From Gammaproteobacteria bacterium (GTDB taxonomy: Bacteria; Pseudomonadota; Gammaproteobacteria; SZUA-229): 6,542 bases of DNA. The DNA lies in NCBI GenBank assembly GCA_026998145.1, contig JALTRC010000668.1:1-6542 (forward strand), read 5' to 3'. The notes under the pieces are model-generated. The model made no database searches, was not told the DNA's origin, and saw only the letters and a list, made by a program, of their open reading frames with translations. Shown piece by piece: positions 1 through 4,740 of this stretch. How positions within the stretch are numbered: position 1 is the stretch's first letter; each line of letters begins with the position of its first letter. The translations under genes and the position numbers were made by a program.

Positions 1-137
1 GTGTGTACGGCAACGCCACCGATTTCCCGGCCCCGCTCAATAATGGCGACTTTTTTGTGAATCTTCGCGGCCTGAATCGCCGCTTTCTGGCCAGCGGGAC
101 CGCTGCCAATTACAATCAGATCATATCGTTCCTGCAT
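1..137 (-). CDS. sthA: Soluble pyridine nucleotide transhydrogenase (SthA family), N-terminal part only
   Basis: Only the first 45 codons plus two bases are visible; the gene continues past the left edge. The reading starts MQERYDLIVIGSGPAG and runs to a GGVAVHT segment. Residues 8-16 are the dinucleotide-binding GxGxxG-type fold (IGSGPAG) that holds FAD, and an acidic E34 closes the second strand, as in the flavoprotein disulfide reductase superfamily. The family is known to move hydride between NADPH and NAD+ in the cytoplasm. Assignment to SthA rather than lipoamide dehydrogenase rests on the GG-x-x-x-H-T segment, where lipoamide dehydrogenases carry the first redox cysteine; here that position is Ala43. 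A purine-rich ribosome site (GGGGAAGAG) lies just before the ATG at 137. A TATACT -10-like hexamer (minus strand, 171-176) lies about 34 bases upstream, without a good -35. moaC ends 68 bases upstream on the same strand, so readthrough is possible. Confidence 0.72.
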   Translation of the reverse strand, partial: MQERYDLIVIGSGPAGQKAAIQAAKIHKKVAIIERGREIGGVAVH

Positions 138-205
138 TCTCTTCCCCGTGACTGACTCATTTGATTTTTGAGTATAGACGCCACAGAAAAAAGCGTTCTG
201 GCACC

Positions 206-691
206 TTAATCCACCGGTTTTTCCCATACCCCCGATTTACCACCGGCTTTTTTTAACAGGCTGATGTCAGTGATTGTCATACCCCGATCCACCGCCTTAC
301 ACATATCGTAAATGGTTAGCAAAGCAACCTGTACGGCGGTTAAGGCTTCCATCTCCACTCCGGTGACACCCTTACATTCCACCGTGGCCTTACAATATAC
401 GCCGGGCAGTTCATCATCCGTCTGCAATTCTATATCCACATGGGTCAGGGCAATGGGATGGCACAGGGGGATCAGATCCGAGGTTTTTTTAGCTGCCATA
501 ATGCCGGCAATACGGGCAATTCCCAGTACATCGCCTTTTTTATGATTGCCCTGCTTGATCAGTTGCAGGGTTTCCGGCAACATCTGAATACAGCCCTCAG
601 TTATCGCTGTACGTTTAGTAATATCTTTTTGTCCCACATCAACCATGTGGGCTACGCCAGATGCGTTAAAATGGGTGAGTTTATCGCTCAT
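206..691 (-). CDS. moaC: Cyclic pyranopterin monophosphate synthase MoaC
   Basis: This 161-residue protein has the usual MoaC length and covers the whole family. MoaC acts in the cytoplasm after MoaA, turning 3',8-cyclo-7,8-dihydro-GTP into cyclic pyranopterin monophosphate, the first stable intermediate of molybdenum cofactor synthesis. The signature stretches are DLIPLCHPIALTHVDIEL (72-89), GVEMEAL (111-117) and IYDMCKAVDRGM (127-138), then KKAGGKSG near the C-terminus. Residues matching known active-site positions of the E. coli enzyme are visible as Lys52, His78, Glu113, Glu115, Asp129, Lys132 and Lys152 (offset +1). The start at 691 follows a GAGG at 8 bases spacing. It is transcribed away from moaD/moaE, whereas in E. 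coli moaC sits inside a single moaABCDE operon. No moaA or moaB is in the window. Confidence 0.97.
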   Translation of the reverse strand: MSDKLTHFNASGVAHMVDVGQKDITKRTAITEGCIQMLPETLQLIKQGNHKKGDVLGIARIAGIMAAKKTSDLIPLCHPIALTHVDIELQTDDELPGVYCKATVECKGVTGVEMEALTAVQVALLTIYDMCKAVDRGMTITDISLLKKAGGKSGVWEKPVD

Positions 692-713
692 AGGTTTGGC
701 CTCGCTTGATTGC

Positions 714-723
714 AGGCTAGCCT
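714..723. promoter_or_regulatory. 10-bp perfect palindrome in the moaC/moaD divergent spacer
   Basis: AGGCTAGCCT reads the same on both strands and lies near the middle of the 56-bp gap (692-747) between the moaC and moaD start codons. Any promoters for the two divergent genes must lie here or inside the opposite gene. I saw no clear -10/-35 pair on either strand; a TTGATT hexamer at 706-711 has no matching -10. The palindrome could be a regulator half-site pair, but it is short and could be chance. Confidence 0.25.
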
Positions 724-747
724 ACCAAAAGCCAACAGGAATATCGA

Positions 748-981
748 ATGTCAGTCACCGTTAAATTTTTTGCCAGCCTGCGAGAAACCGTTGGCCGGGC
801 CGATACCCAGGTGGATTATCAAAATCAACTGAATGTCAGCCAGGTGTGGCAGCAGGCAAGCGGCAATCTGCCCATGCCCAGCAATACACTTTGCGCAGTG
901 AATATGAAATATGTTGATGCGCAACAGCCGGTTAATGACGGCGATGAAGTCGCCTTTTTTCCACCGGTAACCGGAGGCTGA
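748..981 (+). CDS. moaD: Molybdopterin synthase sulfur carrier subunit MoaD
   Basis: This 77-residue protein has a ubiquitin-like beta-grasp fold pattern and ends in the diagnostic Gly-Gly (VTGG). MoaD carries sulfur as a C-terminal thiocarboxylate, loaded through MoeB-type adenylation, and donates it to cyclic pyranopterin monophosphate inside the MoaD/MoaE synthase. The N-terminal strand MSVTVKFFASLRE and the pre-tail segment DGDEVAFFPPVTGG (64-77) are typical of the family. The ATG at 748 follows CAGGA with 7 bases spacing. The stop codon is separated from the moaE ATG by only 2 bases (TGA-ag-ATG), so the two subunits are almost certainly co-translated. The Gly-Gly end is intact, so the protein should be functional. 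Confidence 0.97.
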   Translation: MSVTVKFFASLRETVGRADTQVDYQNQLNVSQVWQQASGNLPMPSNTLCAVNMKYVDAQQPVNDGDEVAFFPPVTGG

Positions 982-983
982 AG

Positions 984-1415
984 ATGATTGAAATTCGCAA
1001 CCAGGCTTTTGATCCCTGGCAGGAAACACAGGCCTATCAAAACAGCCATATTGCCGCCGGAAAATATGGCGCCACGGCCAGCTTTGTGGGCACCATGCGA
1101 GATTTTAATGAAGGTGACAATGTACAGAAAATGGTACTGGAACATTACCCCGGCATGACTGAAAACTATTTAAACAAAATCTGTGATGAGGCAAAAAACC
1201 GCTGGGATATTATGGATTGCCTGATTATCCATCGGGTGGGGGATATAATGCCGGATGACCCCATTGTGTTAACGGCAGTCTGGTCGGCGCACCGGGCAGC
1301 GGCTTTTGATGCCTGCCGTTATTTAATGGAAGAATTAAAATCCCGCGCCCCTTTCTGGAAAAAAGAAAGCCTGCCGGAAGGTGAGCGCTGGGTAGACAAA
1401 AACACCGCAGGATAA
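984..1415 (+). CDS. moaE: Molybdopterin synthase catalytic subunit MoaE
   Basis: This 143-residue protein is the large, catalytic subunit of molybdopterin synthase. It binds cyclic pyranopterin monophosphate and uses two MoaD thiocarboxylates to build the dithiolene of molybdopterin. Conserved landmarks are FVGTMRDFN (34-42), LEHYPGM (52-58), a VWSAHRAAAFDACRYLMEELK helix region (99-119) and PFWKKE (123-128). Arg39, Lys119 and Lys126 fall at the same numbers as the residues known to matter in E. coli MoaE, so the active site looks complete. It directly follows moaD and has its own weak GGAGG upstream, which overlaps the end of moaD. A small membrane-protein gene starts 36 bases after its stop codon, with no terminator hairpin between them. 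Confidence 0.97.
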   Translation: MIEIRNQAFDPWQETQAYQNSHIAAGKYGATASFVGTMRDFNEGDNVQKMVLEHYPGMTENYLNKICDEAKNRWDIMDCLIIHRVGDIMPDDPIVLTAVWSAHRAAAFDACRYLMEELKSRAPFWKKESLPEGERWVDKNTAG

Positions 1416-1439
1416 ATCCGCAAACACCAGCCGGGCGCC

Positions 1440-1445
1440 TATAAT
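1440..1445 (+). promoter_or_regulatory. Perfect TATAAT -10 hexamer just before the small membrane gene
   Basis: TATAAT lies in the 36-bp gap after moaE, six bases before the ATG at 1452. A transcript driven from it would begin at about that ATG, giving a leaderless mRNA. The matching -35 region (about 1417-1423) is poor (TCCGCA-like), which lowers confidence. The gene also lacks a recognisable ribosome site, which fits either a leaderless message or weak translation from a moaDE readthrough transcript. Confidence 0.3.
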
Positions 1446-1451
1446 CCATTG

Positions 1452-1724
1452 ATGAGCGCAAACAAATTGCCTGAATGGGTCATCCTGCTTTTTAGTATTA
1501 TTTCTCTGCCAACCGTTGGCTGTTTTGGTTACTACTCTGCTGCGGCTTTGCCGGAAGCATCCGCGCCCCTTATCTTTCTTGTCACCATGTCATACCCCAG
1601 CATTCTTATCGGTATCGCTGGCTTATTCCGGGCATTACGCCAGCCTCACAGGCGTTCCCTTAGCCTCTATTTCTGGGCTCTGTGTATTGTAATACCCATC
1701 CTTATTCTTGCTGTCTGGACTTAG
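1452..1724 (+). CDS. Small three-helix inner-membrane protein of unknown function
   Basis: This 90-residue hydrophobic protein is not one I recognise. Three likely transmembrane segments are visible: about residues 8-29 (EWVILLFSIISLPTVGCFGY), about 38-60 (PLIFLVTMSYPSILIGIAGL), and about 70-88 (YFWALCIVIPILILAV). The short loop RALRQPHRRS between the second and third is strongly basic and so probably cytoplasmic by the positive-inside rule. No catalytic motif is seen. A TTG immediately before the ATG could extend it by one residue; I chose the ATG at 1452. No Shine-Dalgarno sequence is visible. It lies in the same direction as moaDE but has no obvious link to cofactor synthesis, and it converges on degQ with 6 bases between the stop codons. 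The coding call rests on the sustained hydrophobic pattern with clean helix/loop alternation. Confidence 0.7.
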   Translation: MSANKLPEWVILLFSIISLPTVGCFGYYSAAALPEASAPLIFLVTMSYPSILIGIAGLFRALRQPHRRSLSLYFWALCIVIPILILAVWT

Positions 1725-1730
1725 ACATAT

Positions 1731-3098
1731 TTATTTTAACAATACAAACAAGGCCCTCTGCCCCCGCTGTATATTCAGTAATAACTGCCCCTGATGATTC
1801 GTGTATTTTTTAAAATCCTGTAGATTTCTGACTCTATGGCGGTTAACAGACAGAATTTCATCCCCCTTGCGCAAGCGCGCATACCAGGCGGGGCTTGCCT
1901 CATCCACTTTCACCACAATAATGTGCAAAATACTGGCATCATCTTCATCAGGTAACTGGGCAAATACCGCGCCTGCCAGCCGCGAGGATAATTTATCTCC
2001 GGCAATAAGCTGCTGCTTAGGTTCCTTGATAACAGCCGTCAGCTGCATTTCCTCCCCGTCCCGAATCAGGCCAATATTCAGTTTTTCGCCGATGCGTAAC
2101 AAGCCAATGGCATTGCGCATATCCATGGCATTTTTTATTTTTCTGGCATTCACAGAAATCACAACATCACCGGCTCGCAGATGGGCGGCAGCAGCAGGGG
2201 AATCGGGCAGGACTTTGGCAATCACGGCGCCCTGACGTGAATTAATCGAAAAAGCCTGGGCCAGATCACGGGTTAAATCCTGAGTCACCACACCTAACAC
2301 GCCCCGCCGTACCTCGCCATATTGCACCAGGTTCTGCTTAAGTTTCTTTACCATATTAATGGGTATGGCAAATCCAATACCCACATTACCGGGGGTGCCT
2401 CCCGGTGCCAGAATTGCCGTATTCATACCTACCAGCTCACCTCGCAGGTTTACCAGAGCGCCGCCGGAATTACCCGGATTAATCGATGCATCCGTCTGAA
2501 TAAAGTCTTCATAACCTTCAATGCCCAGGCCGCTGCGCCCCAGTGCACTGACAATACCGGAGGTTACCGTTTGCCCAAGACCAAAAGGGTTGCCGATTGC
2601 CACCACAAAATCACCCACCTGCAATTTATCTGAATCAGCCAGCTTAATCGCACTTAAACCATCTGATGGCACCTTTAATACCGCCACATCCGCCTCTGGA
2701 TCCGTGCCCACCAGCTCGGCTTTTAGCTCACGGCCATCTCTTAAGGTCACGGTGATTTCATCAGCTCCCTTAATGACATGATTATTCGTAATCACAAAAC
2801 CCTGCTGCGCATCTATCACCACACCGGAACCCAGACTCTGGGGACGGCTGCTGCGCTGCTGAGCACGGGGTTTTGGCAGGTTAAAAAAGCGCTGGAAAAA
2901 AGGATCATTCATCAGGGCATTTTGCCGCACATTACGATGACTTCGCGTGGCGATATTGACCACGGCCGGCATTACTTTTTTCACCATCGGCGCCAGAGAC
3001 GGCAGGGGTTTATCATCCACTTTATCGGGTAATAGTGCCCAGCAAGATGTCGCGGTAGCCATTAATGCAACAATAAGAAAAAAACGCCTGAATATCAT
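1731..3098 (-). CDS. degQ: Periplasmic Do-family serine endoprotease DegQ (HtrA family)
   Basis: This 455-residue protein is the same length as E. coli DegQ. It degrades or refolds damaged envelope proteins in the periplasm as a cage-forming oligomer. A signal peptide covers residues 1-21 (MIFRRFFLIVALMATATSCWA), followed by the family's LPSLAPMVKKVMPAVVNI segment. The trypsin-like domain (about 35-255) has the full triad: His107 in TNNHVI, Asp137 in PEADVAVLKV, and Ser211 in NPGNSGGALVNL. PDZ1 spans about 262-358 and PDZ2 about 370-455. The short loop after the N-terminus (about 52-86) favours DegQ over DegP. Cys19 sits in a poor lipobox (ATSC), so a lipoprotein is possible but less likely than cleavage after Ala21. 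A sigma-E-like promoter motif lies about 75-105 bases upstream, and an FKBP-type isomerase gene is divergent, suggesting a shared envelope-stress role. Confidence 0.95.
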   Translation of the reverse strand: MIFRRFFLIVALMATATSCWALLPDKVDDKPLPSLAPMVKKVMPAVVNIATRSHRNVRQNALMNDPFFQRFFNLPKPRAQQRSSRPQSLGSGVVIDAQQGFVITNNHVIKGADEITVTLRDGRELKAELVGTDPEADVAVLKVPSDGLSAIKLADSDKLQVGDFVVAIGNPFGLGQTVTSGIVSALGRSGLGIEGYEDFIQTDASINPGNSGGALVNLRGELVGMNTAILAPGGTPGNVGIGFAIPINMVKKLKQNLVQYGEVRRGVLGVVTQDLTRDLAQAFSINSRQGAVIAKVLPDSPAAAAHLRAGDVVISVNARKIKNAMDMRNAIGLLRIGEKLNIGLIRDGEEMQLTAVIKEPKQQLIAGDKLSSRLAGAVFAQLPDEDDASILHIIVVKVDEASPAWYARLRKGDEILSVNRHRVRNLQDFKKYTNHQGQLLLNIQRGQRALFVLLK

Positions 3099-3173
3099 TA
3101 TTGTGTACCTGTTAACTTATTTATTGTGTATGGTAGGCCCTGCAGAACGTACAATAGAGGGCTAATTACAGCC

Positions 3174-3202
3174 TAAAGACACTGAACCTCTATTAAAGTT
3201 CC
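3174..3202 (-). promoter_or_regulatory. Candidate sigma-E (RpoE) promoter for degQ
   Basis: Read on the minus strand, GGAACTT (3196-3202) matches the sigma-E -35 consensus fully. It is followed after 16 bases by TCTTTA (3174-3179), which shares the TCT start of the TCTGA/TCTAA -10 element. The 16-base spacing is the same as I recall for the E. coli degP and rpoH P3 sigma-E promoters. The predicted start near 3168 would give a leader of about 70 bases to the degQ ATG at 3098. The -10 is imperfect. Location upstream of an HtrA-family gene is what the known regulon would predict; this is inference from motif and context only. Confidence 0.5.
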
Positions 3203-3209
3203 TGTCTAA
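3184..3209 (+). promoter_or_regulatory. Candidate sigma-E promoter facing the FKBP-type isomerase gene
   Basis: On the plus strand GAACCT (3184-3189, one mismatch to GAACTT) is followed after 15 bases by TCTAA (3205-3209) within GTCTAATAA, a good sigma-E -10 match. It overlaps the minus-strand candidate, so the two would face away from each other and compete. A start near 3216 would give a leader of about 230 bases that includes the whole palindromic element at 3255-3410. E. coli fkpA is a known sigma-E target, which supports the idea by analogy. The spacer is one base shorter than the commonest length. Confidence 0.42.
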
Positions 3210-3254
3210 TAACGGGTGATTGCAAGCATAAAAATAACGCTCAATATTAGCAAA

Positions 3255-3410
3255 GGAAGCTCTGATTAATTCTGGACGAAACCGTTTGCGTTTAAAATGC
3301 GTGGTAAGGCATCGAATCGCACGCAATAGCAGGCTACTGGGAAGATTCGTAACGCAGAAGCCGCGCATTTTAAATGTGAAATGTGAGTTTATGAATTGAT
3401 CAGAGCTTCC
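3255..3410. repeat. 156-bp palindromic MITE-like element
   Basis: The ends are 18-bp inverted repeats with one mismatch: GGAAGCTCTGATTAATTC (3255-3272) against the complement of 3393-3410. A second perfect 11-bp inverted pair, TTTAAAATGCG (3291-3301) with 3364-3374, shares exactly the same centre, so the gaps between arms are equal (18 bases each). With wobble pairs this inner stem extends to 3285-3301/3364-3380. Near the centre are CGAATC/GATTCG (3313-3318/3344-3349) and TAGC/GCTA (3327-3330/3333-3336). The whole unit can fold into one long interrupted hairpin. It has no credible ORF. Its size, terminal repeats and intergenic place fit a non-autonomous miniature transposable element. No clear target duplication is seen: the flanks CAAA and CAGA match at 3 of 4 bases. 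A large RNA/DNA structural element without transposition history is the alternative. Confidence 0.68.
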
Positions 3411-3424
3411 CAGAATATTTAAAT
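3396..3424 (+). promoter_or_regulatory. Possible sigma-70 promoter using the right arm of the palindromic element
   Basis: TTGATC (3396-3401, 4 of 6 to TTGACA) lies inside the right inverted-repeat arm, and TTAAAT (3419-3424, 4 of 6 to TATAAT) lies just outside it at 17 bases spacing. The predicted start is near 3431, giving a leader of about 15 bases with the AAGGGG ribosome site at 3433-3438. Both hexamers are weak and the area is AT-rich, so this may be chance. Confidence 0.25.
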
Positions 3425-3445
3425 ATCAATTTAAGGGGTATACAA

Positions 3446-4153
3446 ATGCGAAAAACTTTTCCAGCCATCGTAGGTGCTGTTGCACTAAGCGTCAGCTTTG
3501 CGGCATCTGCCAGTTCCAGTCTCAAAACAGCAAAGGATAAAGCCAGTTACAGCATTGGCGTTAATCTGGGAAGCCAGCTGGCACAATCCAGAGATGAATT
3601 GAATTTTGACAGCATCATCCTGGGTATTGAAGATGCCTATAAGGGTAAAAAGCTCAAGCTCAATATGGATGAGATGCGTAAGTCATTAACCGATTTCCAG
3701 AAACAGCATGCTGCCAGAGAACAGGCCAAAAAAGCCGCTATTGCCGAAAACAACAAAAAAGCCGGTGAAACCTTTCTGGCCGAAAATAAAAAGAAAAAAG
3801 GCGTAAAAACAACAAAGAGCGGCCTGCAATATAAAGTCATTAAGTCCGGCAAGGGAGCCTCACCCAAGCCCACTGATACGGTTGTCACCCATTATGAAGG
3901 CACATTAATCAACGGCAAGGTTTTTGACAGCTCCTATAAGCGAGGCAAACCTGCCACCTTCCCTGTAAATGGTGTTATCAAAGGCTGGACAGAAGCCCTG
4001 CAATTAATGAAAGTTGGTGATAAGTGGAAATTATATATCCCTTCTGAACTTGCCTATGGCGAGCGAGGCGCGGGTAAGAAAATTGGCCCTAACTCTACGC
4101 TGATATTTGATATTGAGCTGCTTGATATTAAAGACAAAAAGGCTAAAAAATAG
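3446..4153 (+). CDS. Periplasmic FKBP-type peptidyl-prolyl cis-trans isomerase (Mip/FkpA group)
   Basis: This 235-residue protein is close to the length of Legionella Mip (about 233). It speeds cis-trans isomerisation of X-Pro bonds and helps fold envelope proteins. A signal peptide spans residues 1-22, with an Ala-Ser-Ala cleavage site before Ser23. Residues about 28-85 (KTAKDKASYSIGVNLG onward) form the N-terminal dimerisation domain. A long lysine- and alanine-rich helix (about 83-120) leads to the C-terminal FKBP domain (about 123-228). Ligand-pocket residues are present: Tyr150, Phe160, Asp161, Phe172, Val177, Ile178, Trp181, Tyr204 and Phe221, so activity is expected. The tail KDKKAKK is very basic. 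The ATG follows AAGGGG with 7 bases spacing. The gene is divergent from degQ, has a strong terminator after it, and is therefore probably monocistronic. Assignment to mip versus fkpA is not settled, so no symbol is given. Confidence 0.93.
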   Translation: MRKTFPAIVGAVALSVSFAASASSSLKTAKDKASYSIGVNLGSQLAQSRDELNFDSIILGIEDAYKGKKLKLNMDEMRKSLTDFQKQHAAREQAKKAAIAENNKKAGETFLAENKKKKGVKTTKSGLQYKVIKSGKGASPKPTDTVVTHYEGTLINGKVFDSSYKRGKPATFPVNGVIKGWTEALQLMKVGDKWKLYIPSELAYGERGAGKKIGPNSTLIFDIELLDIKDKKAKK

Positions 4154-4181
4154 CCCGAAGCAACCAGCTAAACCATTTAAT

Positions 4182-4215
4182 AAGGGCCGGGATATTATAT
4201 TCCCGGCCCTTTTTT
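4182..4215 (+). terminator. Strong intrinsic terminator after the isomerase gene
   Basis: A perfect 11-bp stem, AAGGGCCGGGA (4182-4192) with TCCCGGCCCTT (4201-4211), has an 8-base AT loop and runs directly into a six-T tract (4210-4215). It lies 28 bases after the stop codon of the isomerase gene and isolates that gene from the sensor operon downstream. The upstream A-rich side is not long, so it probably works mainly in the plus direction. Confidence 0.93.
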
Positions 4216-4256
4216 ATTCTGCCCAAAAAATCATCTCATCTGCCCCCAAACCCGTA

Positions 4257-4281
4257 TTGAGTGGTCTACACTCCTTATAAT
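4257..4281 (+). promoter_or_regulatory. Candidate promoter with operator-like repeat for the sensor operon
   Basis: A perfect TATAAT (4276-4281) lies about 70 bases before the operon's first ATG in the 135-bp gap after the terminator. No -35 hexamer sits at 16-18 bases (the region reads CGTATT). A TTGAGT at 4257-4262 is too close, with 13 bases spacing. Between them is an inverted repeat GAGTG-GTCTA-CACTC (4259-4273) ending two bases before the -10, in the position of an activator or repressor site. A poor -35 with an adjacent palindrome fits activator dependence. The rest of the gap (4219-4256 and 4282-4340) shows nothing I recognise, apart from the AAGGG ribosome site at 4341-4345. Confidence 0.4.
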
Positions 4282-4350
4282 GTTATGAGCGCCGATATTT
4301 ATACTTTATCAGCTATTCGAATGCTGCTTTTCAGCGTTTAAAGGGACACC

Positions 4351-4740
4351 ATGAGTGATAGATCATACCGCTTTATTTTAGGCATGAGCATTCTGATCAG
4401 CCTTTTTCTAAAGCTCCATTATATTATTTACCTGATTATTGGCATTATGTTAATTGAGTCGGTTACCAATTATCGTATTCCCATATTAATCAATCAATTC
4501 AGATCATCAAATGAAGAAGATCCCGAAGCCCAGTGCACATCGCTTAAGGATCCGTATTTTAATATTGAAGCAGAGCGCCTGTTTCGCTTTATTATTGCGG
4601 TTTTTATAAGCCTTGGCTTTGTTATTTATCCCGATGTTTTATGGTTCTTCCCGTGGTTTGTTGCCCTGAATCTTATTCTGGCCGGCATCACCGGTATTTG
4701 CCCATTAGTGATGCTTTTACGGAAAGCCGGATTTAAATAA
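4351..4740 (+). CDS. Small membrane protein with YgaP/DUF2892-like C-terminus, first gene of sensor operon
   Basis: This 129-residue protein has about four transmembrane segments: about 8-20, 22-38, 78-93 and 98-122. The hydrophilic loop 50-77 (SSNEEDPEAQCTSLKDPYF) is acidic and carries Cys62. The C-terminal segment LILAGITGICPLVMLLRKAG (108-127) resembles the TGxCPL...L end of YgaP-like/DUF2892 membrane domains, with Cys117-Pro118 at the motif. Family membership is inferred from that segment alone. The ATG at 4351 has AAGGG six bases ahead. Its TAA overlaps the kinase ATG by one base (TAATG), so translation is coupled. That arrangement suggests an accessory or sensing partner of the kinase; thiol or sulfur-species sensing is a guess based only on the cysteines. 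Confidence 0.82.
   Translation: MSDRSYRFILGMSILISLFLKLHYIIYLIIGIMLIESVTNYRIPILINQFRSSNEEDPEAQCTSLKDPYFNIEAERLFRFIIAVFISLGFVIYPDVLWFFPWFVALNLILAGITGICPLVMLLRKAGFK

Noticed and set aside
138..205. Possible terminator hairpin (GCC..AGAA / TTCT..GGC) between moaC and sthA
   Set aside because: The stem is short with a two-base bulge and the T-run lies in the loop rather than after it, so it does not fit an intrinsic terminator.
1801..2781. Several plus-strand ORFs antisense to degQ
   Set aside because: They are shadows of the degQ reading frame; degQ itself has all catalytic and PDZ landmarks across the region.
3040..3048. Lipobox-like ATSC in the DegQ signal peptide
   Set aside because: The -3 residue is Ala rather than Leu/Val/Ile, and a normal signal peptidase I site follows at Ala21; DegQ proteins are usually soluble periplasmic.
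3162..3368. 68-residue minus-strand ORF in the degQ/isomerase gap
   Set aside because: It runs through the palindromic element and the candidate promoters, has no ribosome site or family resemblance, and its composition looks random.
3243..3419. AATATT on both sides of the palindromic element as a target-site duplication
   Set aside because: The copies (3243-3248 and 3414-3419) sit at different distances from the arms (6 and 3 bases), and the motif is itself a palindrome in AT-rich DNA, so it is not convincing.
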